Position numbers and translations under genes: made by a program. Positions 17,848 to 26,895 of a stretch of DNA of 64,000 nt are shown here, one piece after another (positions within the stretch are counted from its first letter, which is position 1; every line of letters starts with the position of its first letter). This stretch comes from Nocardioides alcanivorans (GTDB lineage Bacteria; Actinomycetota; Actinomycetes; Propionibacteriales; Nocardioidaceae), in the NCBI RefSeq assembly GCF_021555175.1, contig NZ_JAKGRW010000013.1, positions 1-64,000 of the forward strand, written 5' to 3'. The notes below the pieces were generated by a model, which was not told the DNA's origin, made no database searches, and was given only the letters and a program-made list of their open reading frames with translations.

Positions 17848-18717
17848 TCAGATGCCGATCGGGTGCCAGACGGTCTTGGTCTCCAGCAACCAGGTCATCG
17901 GTTCGATCCCCGGGTCGGTCGACCAGTCGGGCTCGGCGGCCGGAGCCCGGCGTACCCGCTTCAGGTTGTCGGCCGCCGCGATCTCGAGGTCGCGCGCGAG
18001 GTCGAGATCGCCGGCGACGCCGGTGAGGTCGATGGCATTCACGTCCATGTGGCCGGCCAGCCACGGGCCGACGGTGGCCGCGGATCCGGTGAGGACGTTG
18101 ACGACACCGCCGGGCACGTCGGAGGTGGCGAGCACCTCGGCGAACGTGACCGCAGGCAGCGGGCGCTCGTGGGACGAGACCACGACGACCACGTTGCCGG
18201 TCGTGATGGCAGGTGCCACCACCGAGACCAGGCCGAGCAGGCTGGACCCCTGCGGCGCGAGCACCGCGACCACGCCGGTGGGCTCGGGGGACGAGAGGTT
18301 GAAGAAGGGGCCCGCGACCGGGTTGGCGCTGCCGGTGACCTGCCCGATCTTGTCGGACCACCCGGCGTACCAGACGAGGCGATCGATCGCCTCGTCGACG
18401 ACCTTGTTGGCCCGCGCCGGGGTGAGGCCTTCGGAACGGACCACGGCATCCACGAACTGCGGCCGTCGGTCCTCCATGACCTCGGCGATCCGGTAGAGGA
18501 TCTGCGCCCGGTTGTAGGCGGTCCGTGTCGACCAACCGCCGAAGGCCTTGCGGGCGGCGACGACCGCGTCGCGGGCGTCCTTGCGGGAGGCGAGGGACGC
18601 GTTGGCCATGAACACTCCCGAGCTGTCGTGCACCTCGTAGGAGTAGCCGGACTCCGATCGGGGGAATGCGCCCCCGATGAAGAGCTTGTAGGTCTTCCTC
18701 ACGTCGACGCGCGCCAT
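17848..18717 (-). CDS. ALDH16 C-terminal pseudo-domain subunit (non-catalytic aldehyde dehydrogenase-like)
   Basis: 289 residues that align only with the NAD-binding half of aldehyde dehydrogenases. It opens with YKLFIGGAFPRSESGYSYEV and keeps VVAVLAPQGSSLLGLVSVVAPAI, but lacks the catalytic Cys and the catalytic domain. It ends LLETKTVWHPIG, like the end of ALDH16 proteins (KALWLPMG in the human family member, from memory). With the 480-residue gene directly upstream it recreates the two-part architecture of ALDH16. ATG 18717 shares a base with that gene's stop (TGATG), so the two are tightly coupled. It probably acts as a structural subunit of the deoC-linked dehydrogenase. This is a strong inference from order, length and end motifs. 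Confidence 0.85.
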   Translation of the reverse strand: MARVDVRKTYKLFIGGAFPRSESGYSYEVHDSSGVFMANASLASRKDARDAVVAARKAFGGWSTRTAYNRAQILYRIAEVMEDRRPQFVDAVVRSEGLTPARANKVVDEAIDRLVWYAGWSDKIGQVTGSANPVAGPFFNLSSPEPTGVVAVLAPQGSSLLGLVSVVAPAITTGNVVVVVSSHERPLPAVTFAEVLATSDVPGGVVNVLTGSAATVGPWLAGHMDVNAIDLTGVAGDLDLARDLEIAAADNLKRVRRAPAAEPDWSTDPGIEPMTWLLETKTVWHPIGI

Positions 18718-20159
18718 CAGCCGATTCCCTTCAGGTAGCCCTCGAGGCCGTGGCGGCCTCCCTCACGTCCGTAACCGGACTCCTTGTAGCCACCGAACGG
18801 GCTGGTGGGGTCGAACTTGTTGAACGTGTTGGCCCACACCACGCCGGCCCGCAGCTTGTCGGCCATCCAGAGGATCCGCGACCCCTTCTCGGTCCACACC
18901 CCGGCGGAGAGGCCGTACGGCGTGTTGTTCGCCTTCTCGACGGCTTCTGCGGGCGTGCGGAAGGTCAGGACGGAGAGCACCGGGCCGAAGATCTCCTCGC
19001 GCGCGATCCGGTGGGCCTGGGTGACGCCGGTGAACACCGTCGGAGGGAACCAGAAACCCTTCTCGGGCAGGTCGCACGCCGGGGACCAGCGCTCGCCGGC
19101 CACCTCCTGCTCGCCGATGTCGGAGAGCTCACGAATGCGGGCCAGCTGTTCGGCGGAGTTGATTGCGCCGATGTCGGTGTTCTTGTCGAGCGGGTCGCCC
19201 ACGCGCAGCGTGCTCATCCGGGCCTTGAGACGCTCGAGCACCTCGTCGGCCACGGACTCCTGCACCAGCAAACGGCTGCCGGCGCAGCACACGTGCCCCT
19301 GGTTGAAGAAGATGCCGCTGACGATCCCTTCGACGGCCTGGTCGATGGGGGCGTCGTCGAAGACGATGTTGGCGGCCTTGCCGCCCAGTTCGAGAGTGAC
19401 GCGCTTGCTGGTGCCAGCGACGGTACGAGCGATCGCCTTCCCGACCTCGGTCGACCCGGTGAACGCGACCTTGTCGGCGTCATCGTGGGCGACGAGTGCC
19501 TGGCCGGTGTCGCCTGCACCGGTGATGATGTTGACGACCCCGGCAGGGAGATCGGCCTGCTGGCAGATCTCGGCGAAGAGGAGCGCCGTCAGCGGCGTGG
19601 TCTCGGCCGGCTTCAACACGACGGTGTTGCCAGCGGCGAGCGCCGGGGCGATCTTCCACGCCAGCATCAGCAGGGGGAAGTTCCAGGGGATGACCTGGGC
19701 GGCCACGCCCATCGACTGGCTGCCGTAGCCGGAGTACTCGAGCTTGTCGGCCCATCCGGCGTAGTAGAAGAAGTGCGCTGCCGCAACGGGTACGTCGACG
19801 TCACGCGCCTCCTTGATCGGCTTCCCGTTGTCGATCGCCTCCAGGACCGCGAGCTCGCGGGCCCGTTCCTGGATGATCCGAGCGATGCGGAAGAGGTACT
19901 TCGCCCGCTCACGGCCGGGCAGCTTCGACCAGACCCGTGTGTGCGCACGACGGGCGGCGCGTACGGCGGCGTCCACGTCCTCGGCGGATGCCGCGGCAAC
20001 CTCGGCGAGCACCTCCTCGGTGGCCGGGTTGATGGTCTTGAACGAGGCACCTGAACCGTCGACGAACTCCCCGTTGATGAAGAGGCCGTAGGAGGCCTTG
20101 ATGTCCACGATCGCGCGCGATTCCGGCGCGGGGGCGTAGTCGAACACGTTGCTCATCAT
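18717..20159 (-). CDS. Aldehyde dehydrogenase, catalytic half of a split ALDH16
   Basis: 480-residue NAD(P)-dependent aldehyde dehydrogenase with all catalytic features: the general base in VTLELGGKAANIVFDD, the nucleophile Cys in GHVCCAGSRLL, and NAD-binding VIPWNFPLLMLAWKIAPALAAGN. The N-terminal FDYAPAPES resembles the start of ALDH16 proteins (EYGPVPES in the human family member, from memory). It is coupled by TGATG overlaps to deoC upstream and to the non-catalytic ALDH-like gene downstream. In context it probably oxidises acetaldehyde released by DeoC, draining the retro-aldol equilibrium. Enzyme class is firm; substrate is inferred from the operon. Confidence 0.93.
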   Translation of the reverse strand: MMSNVFDYAPAPESRAIVDIKASYGLFINGEFVDGSGASFKTINPATEEVLAEVAAASAEDVDAAVRAARRAHTRVWSKLPGRERAKYLFRIARIIQERARELAVLEAIDNGKPIKEARDVDVPVAAAHFFYYAGWADKLEYSGYGSQSMGVAAQVIPWNFPLLMLAWKIAPALAAGNTVVLKPAETTPLTALLFAEICQQADLPAGVVNIITGAGDTGQALVAHDDADKVAFTGSTEVGKAIARTVAGTSKRVTLELGGKAANIVFDDAPIDQAVEGIVSGIFFNQGHVCCAGSRLLVQESVADEVLERLKARMSTLRVGDPLDKNTDIGAINSAEQLARIRELSDIGEQEVAGERWSPACDLPEKGFWFPPTVFTGVTQAHRIAREEIFGPVLSVLTFRTPAEAVEKANNTPYGLSAGVWTEKGSRILWMADKLRAGVVWANTFNKFDPTSPFGGYKESGYGREGGRHGLEGYLKGIG

Positions 20160-21118
20160 CAGTCCAAAGTGAAGTAGTCGGGGCCGGAGTAGCGTCCGGT
20201 GGTCATCTTGGTGCGCTGCATGAGCAGGTCGTTGAGCAGCGACGAGGCGCCGAAGCGGAACCAGTCCGGATCCAGCCAGTCAGGGCCTGCCACCTCATTG
20301 ACCATCACCAGATACTTGATCGCATCCTTGGTGGTGCGGATGCCACCGGCTGGCTTCACGCCGATCATCTGCCCGGTTGCGGCGCGGAAGTCGCGCACCG
20401 CCTCGAGCATCACCAACGTCACCGGGAGGGTGGCGGCGGGGGACACCTTGCCGGTGGAGGTCTTGATGAAGTGTCCGCCGGCCATCATGGCGAGCCAGGA
20501 GGCACGACGTACGTTGTCGTAGGTCTGCAACTCGCCGGTCTCGAAGATCACCTTGAGGTGGGCATCCCCACATGCCTCGCGGACCGCGACGATCTCCTCG
20601 AAGACCTGCAGGTAGCGCCCGGACAGGAAGGCCCCGCGGTCGATCACCATGTCGATCTCGTCAGCGCCGGCCTCGACGGCGTCGCGGGTGTCGGCGAGCT
20701 TGATGTCGAGGGCCGCGCGACCACTGGGAAAGGCGGTGGCGACGGCCGCGACCTTGACCAGGTCGCCCACGACGCTCTTCACGTCGGCCACCATGTCGGG
20801 ATAGACGCAGACGGCCGCAGTGGGCGGGCACGTCGGATCGGACGGATCGGGGCGCAGGGCCTTGTTGGCCAGTGCCCGCACCTTGCCCGGGGTGTCCTGT
20901 CCCTCCAACGTGGTGAGGTCGACCATGCGGATCGCCAGGTCGATGGCGAACTCCTTGGCGCTGGTCTTGATCGAGCGGGTGCTCAAGCCGGCCACACGGG
21001 CTTCGGCTCCCACCTGGTCCACGCCCGGGAGGCCGTGCAGGAAGCGACGCAGCGACGCGTCGGAGGAGGTCACGTCGGCGAACTGGTCCCGGGCCGATGC
21101 CGTCGGTGTCTGGGTCAC
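20159..21118 (-). CDS. deoC: Deoxyribose-phosphate aldolase
   Basis: Class I aldolase splitting 2-deoxyribose-5-phosphate into glyceraldehyde-3-phosphate and acetaldehyde. The 319 residues match the long (eukaryote/actinobacterial) DERA type rather than the roughly 250-residue enterobacterial form. The Schiff-base Lys lies in GGHFIKTSTGKVSP, the second active-site Lys in GVKPAGGIRTTKDA and the conserved Asp in EIDMVIDRGAFLSG. The GTG start at 21118 has a weak ribosome-binding site, and the first about 25 residues are not conserved, so a later start is possible. First gene of the deoC-ALDH16 operon. Confidence 0.95.
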   Translation of the reverse strand: MTQTPTASARDQFADVTSSDASLRRFLHGLPGVDQVGAEARVAGLSTRSIKTSAKEFAIDLAIRMVDLTTLEGQDTPGKVRALANKALRPDPSDPTCPPTAAVCVYPDMVADVKSVVGDLVKVAAVATAFPSGRAALDIKLADTRDAVEAGADEIDMVIDRGAFLSGRYLQVFEEIVAVREACGDAHLKVIFETGELQTYDNVRRASWLAMMAGGHFIKTSTGKVSPAATLPVTLVMLEAVRDFRAATGQMIGVKPAGGIRTTKDAIKYLVMVNEVAGPDWLDPDWFRFGASSLLNDLLMQRTKMTTGRYSGPDYFTLD

Positions 21119-21171
21119 CGCCCCAGCATAGGCACGGAAGCCCGCGGTGACCCGGTGTCGAAGTCACCTCG

Positions 21172-21177
21172 TAGGGT
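21172..21177 (+). promoter_or_regulatory. TAGGGT -10-like hexamer before the PH-domain gene
   Basis: TAGGGT at 21172-21177 lies 51 nt upstream of ATG 21229, which has its own GGAG. It matches the -10-like hexamer seen before the BMP, nucS and adenosyltransferase genes. The -35 region is unclear. Confidence 0.3.
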
Positions 21178-21228
21178 TCTGTGACCGGCTTGCAACAAAT
21201 CGAGTGCGACAGATCATCGGAGTGATTC

Positions 21229-21774
21229 ATGGCCCTGCAGGATGAGGACCGCTTCCCGCCGTCCAACGGACGCGCGGTGGGATGGTTCGGCGTCGTCGCG
21301 GTCACCGTGGGCATCGTCGTGGTCATCGCGAACGGCTACCAGAGTCAGGATCTCGTCGCGGTGCCGGTGCTCCTGCTCTTCGGCTACCTCGTCTGGGTGG
21401 CCGTGCTGCAGACCCAGGCGAGCGTGCGTGACGGCCACCTGGAGCTCAACAACTCCTTCCACACCACCCGTGTGCCGTTGGCGTCGATCACCGAGGCCGA
21501 GGTGCGGATGGCGTTGATCGTGCGGCTCGCCGAGGGCGACCGGCTCACCTTTGCGGCGATCTCCCGCTCGCGCCGCGAGATCGCCAAGAACGCCCCGAAG
21601 GATCCGCTGACCAACTATCCCGACCTGGTCGAGGCACGGCTGACGCACCGAGCCACGGAGGCTCGGGAGCTCGGTCAGCAACCGGGGCCGGTCGAGCGGG
21701 TGCCGTCCCAGCTGCGCATCGGCATCCTCGCCGCCCTGGTGGCGCTCGTGGCGGTCGGCGCGCTGATCGCCTGA
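21229..21774 (+). CDS. Membrane-anchored PH-domain-like protein
   Basis: 181 residues with two N-terminal transmembrane helices (about 17-34 and 41-58), a cytoplasmic beta-rich segment resembling a bacterial PH domain (LELNNSFHTTRVPLASITEAEV to RLAEGDRLTF) and a C-terminal helix (about 160-181). This layout is common in actinobacterial proteins annotated as PH domain-containing. No catalytic residues and no functional hint from neighbours. It ends exactly at the corrected stop of the convergent mutase gene (21774/21775). Confidence 0.7.
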   Translation: MALQDEDRFPPSNGRAVGWFGVVAVTVGIVVVIANGYQSQDLVAVPVLLLFGYLVWVAVLQTQASVRDGHLELNNSFHTTRVPLASITEAEVRMALIVRLAEGDRLTFAAISRSRREIAKNAPKDPLTNYPDLVEARLTHRATEARELGQQPGPVERVPSQLRIGILAALVALVAVGALIA

Positions 21775-23417
21775 TCAGAGACCGGCCGCAGCGCGGATGC
21801 CCTCGCCGAGTGCGTCCAGGCGACCGGCGGCTGCGATGCGGGCGGCATCGACGCCCCCTCGTCCTCGACGGGTACGACGACCTCGAGGTAGCACTTCACC
21901 TTCGGCTCGGTGCCACTGGGCCGCACGATCACCCGGGCGCCGTCGGCGAGCGAGTAGCGCAATCCGTCGGTCGGAGGCAGGTCGTCGGATCCCTGGCTGA
22001 GGTCTTCGATGCGCTGCACCGCGAGACCGCCGATCGCGGCTGGCGGCTGCTCACGGAGCCGAGTCATCGCAGCGGGGATGAGGTGCAGGTCGGTGACGCG
22101 CACCGAGACCTGGTCGGTGGCGTGCAGCCCGTGTTCGCGGGCGATGTCGTCGAGCAGGTCGACCAGACCACGCCCGTCGGCCTTCGCGATCGCTGCCACG
22201 TGGCACAGCAGCAGCGCTGCTGACACCCCGTCCTTGTCCCGCACGTGGGCAGGGTCGACGCAGTAGCCCAACGCCTCCTCGTAGCCGAAGGCGAGTCCCG
22301 GGATGCGGCCGATCCACTTGAAGCCGGTCAACGTCTCCTCGTGAGGCTGACCGGATGCTCGGGCGAGCTTGCCGAGTAGGGAGGACGACACGATCGACTG
22401 GGCGTAGACGCCCTGCTTTCCGGTGGCCAGCAGGTGCGCCCCGAGCAGCGCCCCGACCTCGTCACCGCGGAGCATCCGCCACCCGTGCGGTCCGGGAACT
22501 GCAGCGGCGCAGCGGTCGGCGTCGGGGTCGTTCGCGACAACGAGGTCGGCCCCGACCTCCTCGGCCAGCGCCATGGCGAGGTCCATCGCGCCGGGCTCCT
22601 CCGGGTTGGGGAAGGCGACGGTCGGGAAGTCGGGGTCGGGCTGCTGCTGCGCAGCGACGACGTGCGGCGCTGCGAAGCCCGCCTGCTCCAGGACTGCCAG
22701 GAAGGTGTCATTGCCGACGCCGTGCATCGGTGTGTAGACGATGCGCAGGTCGCGTGGACCCGCTGGTACGACGGCACGGGCGGCTGCGACGTACCGTTCC
22801 AGCAGGGCCTCCTCAACCACGCTGCCCGCATCGCCGCGCGGGATGTCGGCCAGTCGGCCGACGGAGGCGATCTGCTCGGCGATCCGGGCATCGACGGGCG
22901 CGACGATCTGGCTGCCGTCACCGAGATAGACCTTGTAGCCGTTGTCGCGGGGCGGGTTGTGGCTGGCGGTCACCATCACGCCGGCCACGGCGCCGAGGTC
23001 ACGGATCGCGAAGGCGAGCACGGGGGTGGGCAGCGGTCGTGGCATGACCTGCGCCTCGAGGCCCGCCCCGGTCATCACCTCGGCGGTGTCGCGGGCGAAG
23101 ACGTCGGAGTTGTGGCGCGCGTCGAAACCGATCACCACCGTGTCGCCGGGCCGGGCGCCGGAGGCGAGCAGGTGCGCAGCCAGGCCCGCTGCGGCGCGGG
23201 TGACCACCACCCGGTTCATCCGATTGGGCCCCGCCCCGAGCTCGCCACGCAGTCCGGCCGTGCCGAAGGCGAGCGGGGCCCGGAAGGCATCGGCGAGTTC
23301 GACGGAGTCACCACCGACCTCGACCGCGGCAATCGCCTGGTCCAGCTCGGCTCGCGTCTGGGGGTCGGGGTCCTCGGCGGCCCAGGCACGGGCCAGTTCC
23401 AGCAGTGATCCGTCCAT
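21775..23417 (-). CDS. Phosphohexomutase/phosphopentomutase, PMM/PGM family (3' frameshift as read)
   Basis: Four-domain alpha-D-phosphohexomutase of about 547 residues. Motifs: the phosphoserine loop MVTASHNPPRDNGYKVY, the metal loop VANDPDADRCA, the sugar loop GYEEALGYCVDP and the phosphate-binding VRPSGTEPKVKCYLEV. The frame breaks after VVVPVEDEG. Adding one C to 21854-21858 (plus strand) yields EGGVDAARIAAAGRLDALGE and a stop at 21775, beside the convergent gene's stop. The homologue pmmB lies beside deoD in M. tuberculosis. In this nucleoside-rich setting the likely role is interconversion of (deoxy)ribose-1- and -5-phosphate; phosphomannomutase activity is the alternative. Confidence 0.9.
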
Positions 23418-23426
23418 GGAGCGAGG

Positions 23427-24398
23427 TTAGTTCAACTCGCCGGGGGTGTCGTCGACCTTGCGCCAGGAGTCGACGAGGTCCCAGAGCGTGATCGCCACGG
23501 TCGCGATGACGATGACGGTGTTGATGTGGCCGGGGTCGCCGACGTGCTCGTCGATCACCGGCAGCAGGGCGGGGTTGAGGAGGCGGTCGGTGGCCGCCAG
23601 CCAGACGACGGGTGCCGCGAAGAGGAGCCCCAGTACGGTGTTGGCGATCGCCAGCCCGCTGGTCCAGTGCCCGGTGCGCCACTTGATGATCTCGAAGCCG
23701 ATCATCGCGATCGCCACCGCGATCAGGAACGGCAGCCAGAAGGTCCAGAGGTCGGGATCGAGCATCGGCAGCGCCTCGCTGCCGTCCTCGTGCCAGGTCC
23801 AGAAGTGCTGGCCGACGAGGAAGGCGATGGCAACCAGCAGGAAGACCACCGAGGCGATCAGCTCGCCGAGGGGGAACTGGGTGGCTCTCGGCGGCTCCGG
23901 CAGATCGTCGGGCGACCAGTCGGCGCCGAGGTTCTTCGTCACGTCCTCCGGCGCGGAACCGCGTTCGACGAGGATGCAGACCAACGTGACCCAGAAGACG
24001 ATCTGGACGCCGACCGTGAAGGTCGTCCACGCCGTGTGGCCGACGACCGCTCCCACGTTGTCGCCGTCGAGGACCTGCACGACGACGGTCACCACCGCGA
24101 TGACGGGCAGGACGGCGAGGAGGATCGCCTTCAGCAGCCGCACGTAGCTCGGATAGACGGCCGGACCGATCAGGTGCAGCGGTCGTCCGGCATAGCGGGC
24201 AGACAGTCGGATCGGGTCGTCGAGCTCGGCGACGGCGGCGTACTCGGCTTGCTCCTGGTCGAGCTGCCCGTCTTCGTGCCGCAGTGAGTCCGCCCGGTCG
24301 GCGATGGTGGCTCGGAGCTCGTCGGCGACGTCGTCACGCTGGTCCTCGGGGAGGGAGCGGGTGACCGCGTGGACGTACTTCTCGGTGAGGGTGGCCAT
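23427..24398 (-). CDS. Multi-pass membrane protein with N-terminal HAAS-like domain, PadR partner
   Basis: 323 residues. The N-terminal about 75 residues (YVHAVTRSLPEDQRDDVADE, then AELDDPIRLSARYAG) resemble the HAAS helical domain encoded beside PadR regulators in many Gram-positives. Around six hydrophobic helices follow, including HLIGPAVYPSYVRLLKAILL and WTTFTVGVQIVFWVTLVCI. It starts at ATG 24398, two nucleotides after the PadR stop, so the pair is one operon. Function unknown; in related pairs the membrane protein is the regulated partner. Confidence 0.75.
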   Translation of the reverse strand: MATLTEKYVHAVTRSLPEDQRDDVADELRATIADRADSLRHEDGQLDQEQAEYAAVAELDDPIRLSARYAGRPLHLIGPAVYPSYVRLLKAILLAVLPVIAVVTVVVQVLDGDNVGAVVGHTAWTTFTVGVQIVFWVTLVCILVERGSAPEDVTKNLGADWSPDDLPEPPRATQFPLGELIASVVFLLVAIAFLVGQHFWTWHEDGSEALPMLDPDLWTFWLPFLIAVAIAMIGFEIIKWRTGHWTSGLAIANTVLGLLFAAPVVWLAATDRLLNPALLPVIDEHVGDPGHINTVIVIATVAITLWDLVDSWRKVDDTPGELN

Positions 24399-24400
24399 GA

Positions 24401-24727
24401 CTACCTCAACTTCTCGATGGACGTGTGGAGGGCTTGCCACTCGGCGAGCAGCGACGCCAGCAGGGCATCGCCGTCCGGGCTGACCCGATAGAACTTGCGT
24501 GGGCGTGACTCCTCGGTGTTCCACTCGCTGGTCAGCAACCCCTGCTTCTCCAACCGCCGGAGCAGGGGATAGAGGGTGTTGCCGTCCACGGCGAAACCTG
24601 CCCTGCTCAGGGACTCGAGCAGTGCGTAGCCGTAGGTGGGCCGACTCAGCGTGGCCAGCGCCGCCATGACCACGGTGCCGCGGCGCAACTCCTGGAGGTG
24701 GCTGGCAAGTACGTCGGAATCACTCAC
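24401..24727 (-). CDS. PadR family transcriptional regulator
   Basis: 108 residues (111 if an upstream GTG at 24736 is used). Typical PadR winged helix: ELRRGTVVMAALATLSRPTYGYALLESL, then GNTLYPLLRRLEKQGLLTSEW and PRKFYRVSPDG. The start at GTG 24727 is chosen because a strong -10 (TATCGT) ends 7 nt upstream, the layout of a leaderless transcript. A perfect 10-bp-arm palindrome covers its promoter, so autoregulation is very likely. It also controls the membrane protein downstream. Ligand unknown. Confidence 0.88.
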   Translation of the reverse strand: MSDSDVLASHLQELRRGTVVMAALATLSRPTYGYALLESLSRAGFAVDGNTLYPLLRRLEKQGLLTSEWNTEESRPRKFYRVSPDGDALLASLLAEWQALHTSIEKLR

Positions 24728-24734
24728 GTCCAAC

Positions 24735-24764
24735 ACGATAGTGTGTGTCGCACACTATCGTCAA
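24735..24764 (-). promoter_or_regulatory. padR promoter with overlapping palindromic operator
   Basis: On the minus strand TTGACG (24764-24759), an 18-nt spacer and TATCGT (24740-24735) form a good sigma70-type promoter, with the start codon 7 nt beyond the -10. The palindrome CGATAGTGTG (24736-24745) / CACACTATCG (24751-24760) has perfect 10-bp arms around TGTCG and spans from the -35 to the -10. That is ideal for PadR autorepression. Confidence 0.75.
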
Positions 24765-24781
24765 ACGAACAGCATGGCCGG

Positions 24782-25585
24782 CTAGAACCGACGCGACCGC
24801 GGAGCGAAGGTGGGGGCAATCTTCTTGGCGGCCGCCTCACGCGCAGCCCTGGTGTTGGCGGACGCGAGCAGGAAGTACTGCTCCCAGCGCTCGCGTGCGA
24901 ACGTACGCCGCGGGCCCGCGTGCCAGGTGTCGCCGAAGAGTCGCTTCGTTGCCGCGAGCTGGTCGGGAGAGCGGCTGGCCAACTCGTCCGCGAAGTCGCG
25001 GGCCGCTGCCACGGGGTCGTCGGCGAGCTCGCCGACGAGGCCGATGTCGTGGGCTGTCTTGCCGGAGAGGACGCGAGCGGTCATGGTGAGCCGCTTCGCG
25101 GTCTCGATGCCGACGAGCTCGGCGAGTGACTGCACGCCCGACATGTCGGGGACGAGGCCCCACTTCGCCTCGAGCACTGACCATTCGGCGTCAGGGGTGG
25201 AGATCCGGAAGTCGGCGGCCAGGGCGAGCTGGAGTCCGCCGCCGAAGCAGTGACCGTGCACGGCCGCGATCACCGGAACCGGCAGGCGACGCCAGGCCCA
25301 GCAGGCCTCCTGGAACTTGTTGGTGCCGCGCCAGGGCAGCGGCACCAGTGCACCGGCGATGCGTTGCGGCTTCCTCATCACGGTGCCGAAGTCGAGGCCG
25401 GCGCAGAAGGAGTCGCCCTCCCCGGAGATGATCACTGTGCGCAGGGTGGTGTCGCGGCGCAAGTCGCGGGCAGTGGCGATGAGCTGGTCGAGGGTGTCGA
25501 TGGTGAGCCCGTTGAGCTTCTCGGGGCGGGTCAGCCGGACGTGGGCGATGCCGTTCTCGACAGAGTTACTCACCAGTAGGTTCAT
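24782..25585 (-). CDS. Enoyl-CoA hydratase/isomerase family protein
   Basis: Crotonase-fold protein of 267 residues: SGEGDSFCAGLDFGTVM provides the first oxyanion-hole segment and VHGHCFGGGLQLALAADFRI the second. The Glu of SVLEAKWGLVPDMSG occupies a usual acid/base position. It is close to actinobacterial crotonase-family hydratases of fatty-acid catabolism. It stands alone on the minus strand, divergent from the SRPBCC gene 17 nt away. Hydratase versus isomerase activity cannot be settled from sequence. Confidence 0.88.
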   Translation of the reverse strand: MNLLVSNSVENGIAHVRLTRPEKLNGLTIDTLDQLIATARDLRRDTTLRTVIISGEGDSFCAGLDFGTVMRKPQRIAGALVPLPWRGTNKFQEACWAWRRLPVPVIAAVHGHCFGGGLQLALAADFRISTPDAEWSVLEAKWGLVPDMSGVQSLAELVGIETAKRLTMTARVLSGKTAHDIGLVGELADDPVAAARDFADELASRSPDQLAATKRLFGDTWHAGPRRTFARERWEQYFLLASANTRAAREAAAKKIAPTFAPRSRRF

Positions 25586-25602
25586 GGTGACAGGCTAACC
25601 GA

Positions 25603-26049
25603 ATGGATTCCGCTCGCCGATTCGTGTTCCGCCACTCGTGGTGGGTCCCGCACGAGGCCGCCCGGTTGCACGAGGTGCTCCTCGACCTCGGCAGCTATCC
25701 GCGCTGGTGGCCGCAGGTGCGAGCGGTGGCGAGGATGGGCGCCGACGACGCGTGGGTACGTTGTCGTTCGGTGATGCCGTGGACCCTCGACCTGTTGTTG
25801 CATGCGCAATCACGGCAGGTCGGCCGCCTGGAGACCTCGGTCAGTGGCGACCTCGACGGGCGGGTGCGCTGGCTGTTGACCTCGGCGTACGGCGGCACGA
25901 GGCTCGACTTCGAGCAGGAGGTGGATCTCGGGGTCGCCTGGGCGGCACCGTTGTTGCGGCCGGTCGAGCCGGTGTTGCGCTGGAACCACGACGCGATGAT
26001 GCGCGGGTGCCGGCGCGGACTGGGCGAATGGCTCCGGACGGCTCGCTGA
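25603..26049 (+). CDS. SRPBCC (START/polyketide-cyclase-like) family protein
   Basis: 148-residue helix-grip protein: N-terminal beta strand FVFRHSWWVPHEAARLHEVL, LLDLGSYPRWWPQV (the typical W-W motif) and a C-terminal helix RWNHDAMMRGCRRGLGEWL. Such proteins bind hydrophobic ligands; polyketide cyclase and coenzyme Q-binding proteins are relatives. It converges on the epimerase gene with the stops 1 nt apart after correction. Function is not predictable from context. Confidence 0.8.
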   Translation: MDSARRFVFRHSWWVPHEAARLHEVLLDLGSYPRWWPQVRAVARMGADDAWVRCRSVMPWTLDLLLHAQSRQVGRLETSVSGDLDGRVRWLLTSAYGGTRLDFEQEVDLGVAWAAPLLRPVEPVLRWNHDAMMRGCRRGLGEWLRTAR

Positions 26050-26050
26050 C

Positions 26051-26841
26051 TCAGTCGAGCGCCGGGCGCCAGGCCCCTCGCCGGCGAAGGGGCCGCCGAC
26101 CATCGATGCCTCGAAGTCGTCCTCGGGGCGCTGGGGGAGGAGAGCCGCCCACGCCTCGGCATCGTCTTGTGGGTGGTAGCCGAGTGCCCTTCCCGGTGCG
26201 AGATCCCACCAGGCGCGGGTGTTGGCGGAGATGCCGTAGAGAGTTGCGAAACCCGGCGCGGGTGCGGCGAGCGCGGCCTCCACCATGCGCACACAGTCGT
26301 CGGGGGAGAGCCAGGTGGCGAGATGGCGGCGGTGCACGGGCTCGGGCAGGAAGGATCCGATGCGGCAGGCGACGGCGTCGATGCCATGGCGATCGGCGAA
26401 GAGCTGCATCAGTGCCTCGGCGGCGATCTTGCTGACGCCGTAATAGGTGTCGGGGCGCGGAGCCGCGTCGGTGCCGACCAACTCGCCGGCCGGCGTACGG
26501 CCGACGGCGTGGTTGGAGGAGGCGTAGACGAGGCGGCCGACGCCGTGGGTGACCATGGCGTCCAGGAGCGCCGCCGTGGTCAGCACGTGGGAGGCAAGCG
26601 AGTCCGGCAGGCTGGCCTCGGCCGGGTTGCCGGCGAGGTGGACGACGGCGTCGAGTGGCTGGGCCGCCACTGCGTCGAGTACGGCGTCCGCGTCCGTGCA
26701 GTCGGCGACGTGCCATCCGCCGTCGGCGTGGCCGGGTGTCTCGACGAGGTCGAGACCGGTGACGCCGTGCCCGGCCGCGGTCAGTGCGGGGACGATCGCC
26801 TGGCCAATGGAGCCGGCGGCGCCGGAGACGAGGATCTGCAT
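26051..26841 (-). CDS. NAD-dependent epimerase/dehydratase (extended SDR; 3' frameshift likely)
   Basis: Extended short-chain dehydrogenase of about 263 residues, similar to uronate-dehydrogenase-like proteins. Rossmann motif VSGAAGSIGQAIVPAL; VHLAGNPAEAS; the Ser of VYASSNHAVG and the YxxxK pair in TYYGVSKIAAEAL are intact. As read the frame runs through the neighbour to 25810. Adding one C to 26074-26077 gives the ending GEGAWRPALD and a stop at 26051, next to the convergent stop at 26049. Sugar or uronate substrate is inferred from similarity only. Confidence 0.82.
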
Positions 26842-26895
26842 GGCAGCGAGCCTACGACTCCGGCGGCCTCGCCGGCCTCAAGAATCCCCGCCGGA

